Positions 43,724 to 52,229 of a stretch of 64,000 nt of DNA are shown here, piece by piece. Both the position numbers and the translations under genes were made by a program. Origin of the DNA: Paracoccus sp. MKU1 (lineage in GTDB: Bacteria > Pseudomonadota > Alphaproteobacteria > Rhodobacterales > Rhodobacteraceae); assembly GCF_001447385.1 (NCBI RefSeq), contig NZ_LLWQ01000221.1, forward strand, positions 91,737 to 155,736, read 5' to 3'. How positions within the stretch are numbered: position 1 is the stretch's first letter; every line of letters begins with the position of its first letter. The notes beneath the pieces were generated by a model. That model was not told the DNA's origin, ran no database searches, and was given only the letters and a program-made list of their open reading frames with translations.

Positions 43724-44065
43724 TCACAGAGACGGCAGCGTGGCCTGCACCTTCTTGGGCAGGGCGCCGCGCACCAGGCGATAGGAATGGCGGATGCGAT
43801 GCGCCAGCTCGTCCGGCGCCGAATCGAGCGGCAGGGCGACCCAGCTGCGATGCAGATAGGCCGCGTGCTCGGCCACGCCGGTCTCGATCAGGAATTCGGC
43901 CATCTCGACGCTGTCGGTCTTGACCGAGACATGGCTGCCGACGGTGCCGGTGACGGCAAAGGTCTTGCCGCCGATCTTCCAGCAATCATGGCCACCGCCC
44001 CAGGGATCCGACCACTCGGCCCCGGGCTGTGCGGCGCAGATCTCGTTGACCAGTTCGCGGCTCAT
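43724..44065 (-). CDS. MmcQ/YjbR family protein
   Basis: The 113-residue protein has the YjbR fold pattern: WSDPWGGGHDCWKIGGKTFAV near the middle, then DSVEMAEFLIE, and a C-terminal SWVALPLDSAPDELAHRIRHSY matching the family's DNA-binding-like helix region. Its function is unknown; a role in DNA binding has been suggested only from structure. The ATG at 44065 begins the domain; the open frame upstream looks non-coding. Confidence 0.85.
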   Translation of the reverse strand: MSRELVNEICAAQPGAEWSDPWGGGHDCWKIGGKTFAVTGTVGSHVSVKTDSVEMAEFLIETGVAEHAAYLHRSWVALPLDSAPDELAHRIRHSYRLVRGALPKKVQATLPSL

Positions 44066-44220
44066 GGCCCGAGTTTTGCAGCCTCTCTTGGCATAGGCAA
44101 GACAATGCGTTAAGGCGGGCGCATGAAGGCAGGAACCGCCACCACCCGCTGCATCATTACCGGCTGAAAATTCAGGCGGGCGGTTCATGGTGACCTGACG
44201 ACGCCCGCAAAGGGGAAGTC

Positions 44221-45609
44221 ATGGTCGAGATCAGGCTGACGAATACCAGGACGCGCCGGAAGGAGCTTTTCCGGCCCATCGATCCGCAGAACGTGCGGCT
44301 CTATCTTTGCGGGCCGACGGTCTATGACCGGGCGCATCTGGGCAATGCCCGGCCGGTCGTGGTGATCGACGTGCTGGTGCGGCTGTTGCGCCATGTCCAT
44401 GGCGCCGATCACGTCACCTATGTGCGCAACTTCACCGACGTGGACGACAAGATCAACGCGGCCGCAGCGGCCCGCAAGGAGGCGGGCGCCCCCGGCACGC
44501 TGGAGGAGCTGATCCGCGAGCGCACGCATGAGACCATCGGCTGGTATCACGCCGACATGGATGCGCTGGGGGCGGCGCGGCCCGATCACGAGCCGCGCGC
44601 CACCGACTATATCGGCGAGATGATCGCCATGATCGAGACGCTGATCGCCGGCGGCCATGCCTATGCCAAGGATGGCCATGTGCTGTTCCGCGTGCGCAGC
44701 TTTGCCGATTACGGCAAGCTTTCGGGGCGGTCGGTCGATGACATGATCGCCGGCGCCCGCGTCGAGGTTGCGCCCTTCAAGGAAGACCCGATGGATTTCG
44801 TGCTGTGGAAGCCCTCGGACGACGAGTTGCCGGGCTGGGACAGCCCCTGGGGCCGGGGCCGTCCGGGCTGGCATATCGAATGTTCGGCTATGTCCTATGA
44901 GCTTTTGGGCGAGAGCTTCGACATCCATGCCGGCGGCATCGACCTGCAATTCCCCCATCACGAGAACGAGATCGCGCAAAGCTGCTGCGCCCATCCGCAT
45001 GGCGATTTCGCCCGCGTCTGGCTGCATAACGAGATGTTGCAGGTCGAGGGCAAGAAGATGTCCAAGAGCCTGGGCAATTTCTTCACCGTCCGCGATCTCT
45101 TGGACCAGGGCATCCCCGGCGAGGTGATCCGCTTCGTGCTGCTGTCGACGCATTACCGCAAGCCGATGGACTGGACGGCCGAGAAGGCGCGCGAGGCCGA
45201 GGCGGTGCTGCGCCGCTGGCGCGGCCTTGTCGCCGGCGTCGAGCCCGCGCCAAGCCCGGCCCCCGCCGTCCTCGCCGCGCTTGCCGACGACCTCAACACC
45301 GCCGGGGCGATCGCGGCCTTGCACGAGATGGCGGGGCAGGGCGACGGTTCCGGCCTGCTGGCCGGCGCCCGGATGCTGGGGCTGCTGACCGAGGAACTGG
45401 CCGGCTGGATCGCCGAGGGTCCCGACCTGTCGGCGCTGGCCGGGCGCATGACGGCGCTGCGCATCGAAGCCAAGGCCAGCAAGGATTTCTCGGCCGTGGA
45501 TGCGCTGAAAAAGCGGCTGATCGATGCCGGGGTCGAGGTGCGCATGAGCGCCGCCGGGGTCGAGCTTCTGCCCGGCCCGGATTTCGACGCCGCGAAACTG
45601 CCCGAATAA
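44221..45609 (+). CDS. cysS: Cysteinyl-tRNA synthetase
   Basis: The 462-residue class I synthetase has the HIGH motif as HLGN in YDRAHLGNARP and KMSKS in KKMSKSLGNF. The zinc site is built from LCGPTVY, HIECSAMS and FPHHENEIAQ. A C-terminal anticodon-binding domain completes it. An AAGGGGAAG site precedes the ATG. It is followed by cimA at 33 bases on the same strand. Confidence 0.97.
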   Translation: MVEIRLTNTRTRRKELFRPIDPQNVRLYLCGPTVYDRAHLGNARPVVVIDVLVRLLRHVHGADHVTYVRNFTDVDDKINAAAAARKEAGAPGTLEELIRERTHETIGWYHADMDALGAARPDHEPRATDYIGEMIAMIETLIAGGHAYAKDGHVLFRVRSFADYGKLSGRSVDDMIAGARVEVAPFKEDPMDFVLWKPSDDELPGWDSPWGRGRPGWHIECSAMSYELLGESFDIHAGGIDLQFPHHENEIAQSCCAHPHGDFARVWLHNEMLQVEGKKMSKSLGNFFTVRDLLDQGIPGEVIRFVLLSTHYRKPMDWTAEKAREAEAVLRRWRGLVAGVEPAPSPAPAVLAALADDLNTAGAIAALHEMAGQGDGSGLLAGARMLGLLTEELAGWIAEGPDLSALAGRMTALRIEAKASKDFSAVDALKKRLIDAGVEVRMSAAGVELLPGPDFDAAKLPE

Positions 45610-45642
45610 CCGCATGCCAGCCAGCCGAAAGGGGCCGCCCCG

Positions 45643-47265
45643 ATGACGCGCCAGCGCCTTTACCTTTACGACACCACGCTGCGCGACGGGCAGCAGACCC
45701 AGGGCGTGCAGTTTTCCGCGGCCGAGAAGGCCGAGATTGCGCAGATGCTGGACCGGCTGGGCGTGGATTACATCGAGGGCGGCTGGCCCGGCGCCAACCC
45801 GACCGACAGCGATTTCTTCGCCCAGGCGCCCGCGACCCGCGCCACCATGACCGCCTTCGGCATGACCAAGCGCGCGGGACGTTCGGCGGAGAACGACGAC
45901 GTGCTGGCGGCGGTGATGAATGCCGGCACCCGCGCCGTCTGCCTGGTCGGGAAGACGCATCCCTTCCATGTCCGCGAGGCGCTGGGGATCTCGCTGGCGG
46001 AAAACCTCGACAATATCCGCGCCTCGGTCGCGCATCTGGTCGCTCAGGGCCGCGAGGCGCTGTTCGATGCCGAGCATTTCTTCGACGGCCATGCCGACGA
46101 CCCGGATTATGCGCTGGCCTGCCTGCGCGCGGCGCTGGAGGCGGGCGCACGCTGGATCGTGCTGTGCGATACCAACGGCGGCACCTTGCCGGAACAGGTG
46201 GGGCAGGTGACCCGCGCCGTCATCGCCGGCGGCATTCCCGGCGATCGGTTGGGCATCCATTGCCATGACGATACCGGCAATGCCGTGGCCTGCACGCTCG
46301 CTGCCGTCGATGCCGGGGCGCGGCAGGTGCAGGGCACGCTGAACGGGCTGGGCGAGCGCTGCGGCAATGCCAGCCTGACCAGCATCATTCCGACCCTGCT
46401 GCTGAAGGAGCCCTATCGCTCGGCGCTGCAAACCGGCGTCACGGCCGAGGGGCTGGCCGCGCTGACCCGGATCTCGCGCCGGCTGGACGAGATCCTCAAC
46501 CGGGCGCCAACCCGTGCCGCGCCTTATGTCGGCGCCTCGGCCTTTGCCCACAAGGCCGGGCTGCATGCCAGCGCCATCCTGAAGAACCCGGCGACCTACG
46601 AGCATGTCGATCCGGCGACGGTCGGCAATGAACGGGTGATCCCGATGTCCAACCAGGCCGGGCAGTCGAACCTGCGCGCCCGTCTTGCCGAGGCGGGGAT
46701 CGAGGTCGGCCGCGACGACCCGGCGCTGGCGCACATCCTCGACCTGGTCAAGGTGCGCGAGGATGCCGGCTATGCCTATGACGGTGCCCAGGCCAGCTTC
46801 GAGCTGCTGGCTCTGGCCGAGCTGGGCCGGATGCAGCATTACTTCTCGGTCGAGCGTTACCGCGTCACCGTCGAGCGACGCCGGAACGCGCTGGGGAAGC
46901 GCATCTCGGTTTCCGAGGCGGTGGTGGTGGTGCAGATCGGCGGCGAGCGCATGCTGTCGGTCAGCGAAAGCATGGATTCCGAGGGGCATGACCGCGGCCC
47001 GGTCAACGCGCTGTGGCGGGCGCTGGCCAAGGATCTGGGGCCCTATCAGGCCGCCATCGACGACATGCATCTGGTGGACTTCCGCGTGCGCATCACCGGC
47101 GAGGGGGTCGAGGCGACGACCCGGGTCATCATCGACAGCGCTGACGGCCATGGCCATCGCTGGTCCACCGTCGGCGTGTCGCCCAATATCGTCGATGCCA
47201 GTTTCGAGGCGCTGGTCGATGCGATCCGCTGGAAGCTGATCCGCGACCGGGTGGCCCCGGCATGA
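45643..47265 (+). CDS. cimA: (R)-citramalate synthase, LeuA/HMG-CoA-lyase family
   Basis: The enzyme condenses pyruvate and acetyl-CoA to citramalate, a route to 2-oxobutanoate and isoleucine. The 540 residues have the HMGL-like barrel with TTLRDGQQTQGVQFS, the metal-binding HCHDDTGNAVA, and GTLNGLGERCGNASL. The C-terminal LeuA-type regulatory domain (about 390-535) suits allosteric control. CimA is favoured over LeuA by length and by the ELGRMQHYFSVERYRV-like linker. It overlaps the next gene by 4 bases. Confidence 0.88.
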   Translation: MTRQRLYLYDTTLRDGQQTQGVQFSAAEKAEIAQMLDRLGVDYIEGGWPGANPTDSDFFAQAPATRATMTAFGMTKRAGRSAENDDVLAAVMNAGTRAVCLVGKTHPFHVREALGISLAENLDNIRASVAHLVAQGREALFDAEHFFDGHADDPDYALACLRAALEAGARWIVLCDTNGGTLPEQVGQVTRAVIAGGIPGDRLGIHCHDDTGNAVACTLAAVDAGARQVQGTLNGLGERCGNASLTSIIPTLLLKEPYRSALQTGVTAEGLAALTRISRRLDEILNRAPTRAAPYVGASAFAHKAGLHASAILKNPATYEHVDPATVGNERVIPMSNQAGQSNLRARLAEAGIEVGRDDPALAHILDLVKVREDAGYAYDGAQASFELLALAELGRMQHYFSVERYRVTVERRRNALGKRISVSEAVVVVQIGGERMLSVSESMDSEGHDRGPVNALWRALAKDLGPYQAAIDDMHLVDFRVRITGEGVEATTRVIIDSADGHGHRWSTVGVSPNIVDASFEALVDAIRWKLIRDRVAPA

Positions 47266-48077
47266 GCCTTCAGGACTGCGCCCAGGCATTGCGCGACCAC
47301 GATCCCGACCGTTTCGGCATCTGCCTGCTGGTGCCGGCCGAGGCGCGGCCGAAGCTCATGTCGCTTTATGCGCTGAACCTGGAACTGGCGCGGGCGCCGC
47401 TCGCCTCGGCCGAGCCGCTGATCGCCGAGATGCGGCTGCAATGGTGGATCGAGCGGCTGGAGGAGATCGGCGCCGGCAAGCCGCAAGCGCACGAGCTGCT
47501 GACGCCGCTGGCCGAGGCCTGGGGGCCGCGCGCCGCCGCCTTCGCCGTGCTGGCCGAAGCCCGCCGCCGGGATGCGGCGCGCGAGCCGCTGGACGGGCCA
47601 GAGGCCGTCGCTGCCTATGTGCGGGATACGGCGGTGCCGCTGGCGGAATTCGCCGCCGAGGCCCTGGGTGGCACCACCGGGGGCTTCGCGCCCCCGGACC
47701 CCCGCGGAGTATTTGGAAAACGGAGAAACGGAGAGGCGGCGAGCGTCATCGCCGCGCAGGCCGAGGGGGCAGGGCTGGCCCATTGGCTTGCCGCGCTGCC
47801 GGCCTTGCAGGGGCTGGGGCTTGGTCTTTGGGATGCCTCGCCCGAGCTGCTGGCGCGGATCGCCGGCCAGGCCCGCGCGAAACTTGCCGAGGCGAAGGCG
47901 CAGCGCCACCATGTGCCGCGCCGGCTGGCGCCGGTGCTGTTTCCGGGCGCGGGCGTCCGGGTTGCCTTGCAGGCCGCACCGCAGGGGATCGAGGCGCTGG
48001 CCGCCGCCGCGCCATCGGAGTTTCGCCGCCGCCTCGCGCTTGGCGCCTTCGCCCTGACGCATCGCTGGTGGATATGA
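47262..48077 (+). CDS. Squalene/phytoene synthase family protein (NDUFAF6-like)
   Basis: The 271 residues fit the squalene-synthase fold family, with YALNLELARAPL and EMRLQWWIERLEE at the N-terminus. The catalytic DxxxD aspartate motifs of true synthases are not evident, as in the NDUFAF6 complex I assembly relatives found in alphaproteobacteria. Residues about 139-157 (GFAPPDPRGVFGKRRNGE) are encoded by a dispersed repeat element inserted in frame between two helices. It overlaps the cimA stop and ends at a terminator. Confidence 0.8.
   Translation: MSLQDCAQALRDHDPDRFGICLLVPAEARPKLMSLYALNLELARAPLASAEPLIAEMRLQWWIERLEEIGAGKPQAHELLTPLAEAWGPRAAAFAVLAEARRRDAAREPLDGPEAVAAYVRDTAVPLAEFAAEALGGTTGGFAPPDPRGVFGKRRNGEAASVIAAQAEGAGLAHWLAALPALQGLGLGLWDASPELLARIAGQARAKLAEAKAQRHHVPRRLAPVLFPGAGVRVALQAAPQGIEALAAAAPSEFRRRLALGAFALTHRWWI
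47677..47733 (+). repeat. Dispersed GTATTTGG-core repeat, copy C, inserted in a coding gene
   Basis: A perfect 8-bp hairpin (CCGGGGGC / GCCCCCGG at 47677-47697, 5-base loop) is followed by GGACCCCCGCGGAGTATTTG and an AAAACGGAGAAACGG tail. The GTATTTGG core and the trailing AAC-GAGAA pattern match copies A, B and D. It keeps the reading frame of the squalene-synthase-like gene and adds a Pro/Gly/Arg-rich loop. Confidence 0.6.
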
Positions 48078-48078
48078 A

Positions 48079-48103
48079 AAGGGCGGCCAGCGGGGCCGCC
48101 CTT
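48079..48103. terminator. Bidirectional terminator between the squalene-synthase-like gene and eno
   Basis: A perfect 10-bp stem (AAGGGCGGCC / GGCCGCCCTT) with a 5-base loop starts 2 bases after one stop codon and lies 22 bases from the convergent eno stop. Confidence 0.8.
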
Positions 48104-48125
48104 CGTCATTCGGGTGTCGCGGGGC

Positions 48126-49403
48126 TCAGCCGCGCAGGATGGATTTCCCGGCATATTCGGCGGCGGCGCCCAACATTTCCTCGATGCGGATCAGCTGGTT
48201 GTATTTCGCCAGCCGGTCCGAGCGCGCAAGCGAGCCGGTCTTGATCTGGCCGCAATTCGTCGCCACGGCCAGGTCGGCGATGGTGGCGTCCTCGGTCTCG
48301 CCCGAGCGGTGCGACATCACCGAGGTATAGCGCGCGCGGTCGGCCATGCGCACCGCGTCCAGCGTCTCGGTCAGGGTGCCGATCTGGTTCACCTTGACCA
48401 AGAGCGAGTTGCCGCAGCCCTTGGCGATGCCTTCGGCCAGCCGCGCCGGGTTGGTCACGAACAGGTCGTCGCCAACCAGCTGCACCCGGCCGCCCAGCGT
48501 GTCGGTCAAGAGCTTCCAGCCGTCCCAGTCGTCCTCGGCGCAGCCGTCCTCGATCGACAGGATCGGGTAGTCGTTGCACAGTGCCTCCAGGTAGGCGACG
48601 TTCTCGGCCGGGCTCAGCGACTTGCCCTCGCCGGCCATCTCGTATTTGCCGCCCTTGAAATATTCGGTCGAGGCGCAGTCCAGCGCCAGCATGATGTCGT
48701 CGCCGGGCTGGTAGCCGGCCTTCTCGATGGCCTTGAGGATGAAGTCCAGCGCGTCGCGGGTGCTGCTGAGGTTCGGGGCGAAGCCGCCCTCGTCGCCGAC
48801 GCCGGTGGCCAGGCCCGCCGAGGACAGTTCCTTCTTCAGCGTGTGGAACACTTCCGAGCCCATGCGCACGGCTTCGCGGATGTTCTCCGCCGCCACCGGC
48901 ATGATCATGAATTCCTGGATGTCGATCGGGTTGTCGGCATGTTCGCCGCCGTTGATGATGTTCATCATCGGCACCGGCAGCACGCGGGCGCCCGCGCCGC
49001 CGACATAGCGGTAGAGCGGCTGCGAGCAGGCCTCGGCCGCGGCCTTGGCCACCGCCAGCGACACGCCCAGGATGGCGTTGGCGCCCAGCCGGCCCTTGTT
49101 CGGGGTGCCGTCCAGCTCGATCATCATGCGGTCGATGGCGACCTGCTCGGTCGCATCCTCGCCGATCAGGTTCTCGGCGATCTCGCCATTCACCGCGGCG
49201 ACGGCCTCCAGCACGCCCTTGCCCAGGTAGCGCGCCTTGTCGCCGTCGCGCTTCTCGACCGCCTCATGCGCGCCGGTCGAGGCGCCCGAGGGCACCGCCG
49301 CCCGGCCCATGGTGCCGTCTTCCAGCGTCACATCGACCTCGACCGTCGGGTTGCCCCGGCTGTCCAGTATCTCGCGCGCGAATATGTCGATGATGGCCGT
49401 CAT
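48126..49403 (-). CDS. eno: Enolase
   Basis: The enzyme interconverts 2-phosphoglycerate and phosphoenolpyruvate. The 425 residues have the full enolase pattern: EILDSRGNPTVEVDV and GASTGAHEAVEKRDGD near the start, GDEGGFAPNL, metal ligands in SIEDG and VGDDLFVTN, the catalytic Lys in LVKVNQIGT, and SHRSGETEDATIADLAVA near the end. An AGGAAGAGGG site precedes the ATG. Confidence 0.98.
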   Translation of the reverse strand: MTAIIDIFAREILDSRGNPTVEVDVTLEDGTMGRAAVPSGASTGAHEAVEKRDGDKARYLGKGVLEAVAAVNGEIAENLIGEDATEQVAIDRMMIELDGTPNKGRLGANAILGVSLAVAKAAAEACSQPLYRYVGGAGARVLPVPMMNIINGGEHADNPIDIQEFMIMPVAAENIREAVRMGSEVFHTLKKELSSAGLATGVGDEGGFAPNLSSTRDALDFILKAIEKAGYQPGDDIMLALDCASTEYFKGGKYEMAGEGKSLSPAENVAYLEALCNDYPILSIEDGCAEDDWDGWKLLTDTLGGRVQLVGDDLFVTNPARLAEGIAKGCGNSLLVKVNQIGTLTETLDAVRMADRARYTSVMSHRSGETEDATIADLAVATNCGQIKTGSLARSDRLAKYNQLIRIEEMLGAAAEYAGKSILRG

Positions 49404-49469
49404 GTCTGCGTCCCTCTTCCTGACGAGTGTTGGCCGCTGTTTAGCCGACGGGAGGAGGGGGGAAAAGCG

Positions 49470-50252
49470 TCATTCTGCTCCGGCTACCCCGTCCTCGCCG
49501 GGAATGCGCGAGGTGATGCGTGCCGGGTGATAGCCGCAGGGCACCTCCTCATGCGCATTGACCGCGAGGTCGGCCCAGATCGGCAGGTGGTCCGAGGCCT
49601 GCCGCGCCGTGTCGTTGTCGAGCACACCGCAATCCAGCACCTCGATGCTGCGCGAGACGGCAAAGCGGTCGTAGCGCAGGCGCGGGAAGGGCGCGGGCCA
49701 GCTGGGGCCGGGGGTGACGACGCGCAGCGCCTCCAGCGCCTCGAGCCCGCGCGAATCGTGCCATTCGTTGAAATCGCCGGTCAGCGCCAACCGGTCGTGG
49801 CCGATGCGCCGGGCCTGGGCGATGATGCGCGACAGTTGCGCCCGGCGCGACGAGCGGATCAGCCCCAGATGCACCGCCACCACCGTCAGGCCGGGCAGGC
49901 GCAGCACCAGGGCGCCGCGCGGTTCGATCCCCGGCAGCGGCAGGCGGCGGATTGCCGCCTTGTCGCGCAGTTCCGGCCGCAGCAGGATGGTCTGGCCGTG
50001 CCAGCCCAGCGAGTTCTCGCCGGTGCCGAGGAAGGGGGCGGGCACCATGCCGGTGGTCTTTTCGATCAGCTTGCGCGGCAGCGCCTCGGGTCGGGCGCCG
50101 AAGCGGAAATCCACCTCTTGCAGGGCGATCACGTCGGCATCCAGCTCGGCAATGACGCGCAGGTTGCGTTCGGGCGCGTGCGGGCCGGTCATGCCGCGGC
50201 ATTTGTGCAGGTTGTAGCTGGCCAGTCTCAGATGGTCGGGGCTTTTCGGCAT
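49470..50252 (-). CDS. Endonuclease/exonuclease/phosphatase family protein
   Basis: The 260-residue EEP-fold hydrolase has the metal and catalytic motifs YNLHKC, ALQEVDF (Glu), the GDFNEWHD Asp-Asn pair and the terminal SDHLPIWADL His. Members cleave nucleic acid or phospholipid phosphodiesters; without a signal peptide or membrane anchor this one is probably cytoplasmic. It ends 66 bases before the eno start on the same strand, and selO lies immediately upstream of it. The substrate is unknown. Confidence 0.88.
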   Translation of the reverse strand: MPKSPDHLRLASYNLHKCRGMTGPHAPERNLRVIAELDADVIALQEVDFRFGARPEALPRKLIEKTTGMVPAPFLGTGENSLGWHGQTILLRPELRDKAAIRRLPLPGIEPRGALVLRLPGLTVVAVHLGLIRSSRRAQLSRIIAQARRIGHDRLALTGDFNEWHDSRGLEALEALRVVTPGPSWPAPFPRLRYDRFAVSRSIEVLDCGVLDNDTARQASDHLPIWADLAVNAHEEVPCGYHPARITSRIPGEDGVAGAE

Positions 50253-50270
50253 GGGGCCTTTCGCTGCTGC

Positions 50271-51686
50271 TCAAGTGCCGCAGAAGGTGCGACGGACGAT
50301 TTCTTCGGGTTGCGGAGCCAGCGCATAGCCGTCCCATTCCGGCCGGTCCTCGAAGGGCGCGCGCAGCGCCGCGTCGAGCGCGTGGAAGGGCGCGTAATCG
50401 CCCTCGCGGCCGGCGGCGATGGCTTCCTCGATGCGGTGGTTGCGCGGGATGCGGCGCGGATTGGCGCCGGCCATGACCGCTGCGGCATCGGGAAGGTCGC
50501 GGATGCGGGTCCGCCAGCCCTCGGCCCAGGCGTCGAATTGCTCGGGCGCGGCGAATTCCTTGCGGGCGCGTCCGTCCGCCAGCCCGGCGAAGGTGCGGGT
50601 GAAATCCGCCTCCTCGGCCGCCATCAGCGTCAGCAGCCGCTCGATCAGCGCGCGGTCCTCGGGGCGCGGCGCGGCGATGCCCAGCTTGGCGGCGAAGCGT
50701 TTCAGCCATTCGGACTGATACAGCTCTGGGAAGCTGTGGACGATGCGGGTCGCCTCGGCCACCGCCGCGTCGTCATTGCCCATCAGCGGCACCAGGCAAC
50801 TGGCGAATTGCGCCAGGTTCCAGACCGCGATGTTTGGCTGCTCGTTCCAGGCATAGCGGCCATAGGCGTCGATCGAGCTGAACACCTTGTCGGGCCGGTA
50901 GCCGTCCATGAAGGCGCAGGGGCCATAGTCGATGGTCTCGCCCGAGATCGACATGTTGTCGGTGTTCATCACCCCATGGATGAAGCCGAGCGCCATCCAG
51001 CCGGCGATGGTCGCCGCCTGCCGCTCGACCACGCGTTGCAGCAGGTCGGCCGCGCCCGAGGCATCGGGATAGTGCCGGGCGATGACGTGATCGGCCAGCA
51101 GCCGCAGCCGCTCGCGGTCGCCGCGCGCGGCGTAGAATTCGAAGGTGCCGACGCGGATATGGCTGGCGGCGACGCGGGTCAGCACCGCGCCGGGCAGCAG
51201 CGTCTCGCGGATCACCGTCTCGCCGGTGGTCACCGCGGCCAGCGCCCGGGTGGTCGGGATGCCGAAGGCGGCCATGAACTCGCTGACCAGATACTCGCGC
51301 AGCACCGGGCCCAGCCAGGCCCGGCCGTCACCGCGGCGCGAGAAGGGCGTCGGCCCCGCGCCCTTCAACTGGATGTCGAAGCGCGCGCCGTCCGGCGCCA
51401 CCACCTCGCCCAGCAGAACCGCGCGCCCGTCGCCAAGCTGCGGCACGAAGCCGCCGAACTGATGGCCGGCATAGGCCTGGGCGATGGGCTCGGCGCCCTC
51501 GGGCAGGGTATTGCCGGCCAGCATCGCCACGCCCTCGGGGCCGGCGAGCCAATCGGCATCAAGGCCGAGCCGCTCGGCCAGCGGCCGGTTCAGCGCCACC
51601 AGCTTCGGGTCGCGCACCGGAGTCGGTCGGGTGCGGGTGAAGAAACCTTCCGGCAGTCGGGCATAGCTGTTGTCGAAGTGGATCAT
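50271..51686 (-). CDS. selO: Protein adenylyltransferase SelO (YdiU)
   Basis: SelO is a pseudokinase that transfers AMP from ATP to Ser, Thr or Tyr of proteins, linked to redox stress in bacteria. The 471 residues match the family: NSYARLPEGFF at the N-terminus, YAGHQFGGFVPQLGDGRA, the ATP-binding KGAGPTPFSRRGDGRA, and the HGVMNTDNMSISG catalytic segment. The ATG at 51686 has GGAGGGCACG directly upstream and is preferred to an ATG four codons earlier. It precedes the EEP gene by 18 bases. Confidence 0.94.
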   Translation of the reverse strand: MIHFDNSYARLPEGFFTRTRPTPVRDPKLVALNRPLAERLGLDADWLAGPEGVAMLAGNTLPEGAEPIAQAYAGHQFGGFVPQLGDGRAVLLGEVVAPDGARFDIQLKGAGPTPFSRRGDGRAWLGPVLREYLVSEFMAAFGIPTTRALAAVTTGETVIRETLLPGAVLTRVAASHIRVGTFEFYAARGDRERLRLLADHVIARHYPDASGAADLLQRVVERQAATIAGWMALGFIHGVMNTDNMSISGETIDYGPCAFMDGYRPDKVFSSIDAYGRYAWNEQPNIAVWNLAQFASCLVPLMGNDDAAVAEATRIVHSFPELYQSEWLKRFAAKLGIAAPRPEDRALIERLLTLMAAEEADFTRTFAGLADGRARKEFAAPEQFDAWAEGWRTRIRDLPDAAAVMAGANPRRIPRNHRIEEAIAAGREGDYAPFHALDAALRAPFEDRPEWDGYALAPQPEEIVRRTFCGT

Positions 51687-51747
51687 CGTGCCCTCCATTC
51701 GAACATTATCTAGACCCGATTGCCGGAATGTTAAGGGTAGACGGCAT

Positions 51748-52086
51748 TCAATGCGTCACGCTGCCCGAGAACAGGTTCACGATGACGACACCCGCGACGA
51801 TCATGGTCAGGCCGATCACCGCCGCGAGATCCAGCCTCTGGCCAAAGACGAAAAGCCCGATCAGCGAGACCAGCACGATGCCGAGCCCACTCCAGATCGC
51901 ATAGGCGATGCCCAGCGGCATGGCCCGCAAGGCCAGCGACAGGAAATAGAACGACGCTGCATAACACAGTCCCATCAGCAGCGTTGGGACAAGTCGGGTG
52001 AACTGCTCGCTGCGTTGCAGGAAGGTGGTGCCGACCACTTCAAGTGTGATGGCGGTGAAAAGCGTGGCATAGGTCAGGATCGGCAT
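51748..52086 (-). CDS. Small multidrug resistance (SMR) efflux protein
   Basis: The 112-residue protein has four membrane spans and the SMR signature with the essential Glu16 in ITLEVVGTTFL. The AYAIWSGLGIV motif of span 3 and the GxxLIVAGVV-like span 4 are present. It works as a dimer driven by protons, exporting quaternary amines, guanidinium or similar cations. EmrE- and SugE-like members cannot be told apart here. The ATG at 52086 is taken. Confidence 0.93.
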   Translation of the reverse strand: MPILTYATLFTAITLEVVGTTFLQRSEQFTRLVPTLLMGLCYAASFYFLSLALRAMPLGIAYAIWSGLGIVLVSLIGLFVFGQRLDLAAVIGLTMIVAGVVIVNLFSGSVTH

Positions 52087-52229
52087 GGCGTCTCCATTCG
52101 TTCGTCGCCGGCCCATCTAGCCCAGCCGGCGGGGGAAAGTCACGCCGTCCCGGAACCGTGCCCTTGAACCGAGAGGCCCAAGCGCGTATCCCACCCTCTG
52201 CCTGATTTTCGCCGCAAGGATGCCGCCCC

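Noticed and set aside
44185..47289. Very long open frames on the opposite strand of cysS/cimA, eno/selO, pepN and PBP1A (some over 800 codons)
   Set aside because: They mirror strong genes on the other strand, show no ribosome sites or recognisable domains, and have the Gln/Arg/His/Gly-rich composition typical of antisense reading in GC-rich DNA.
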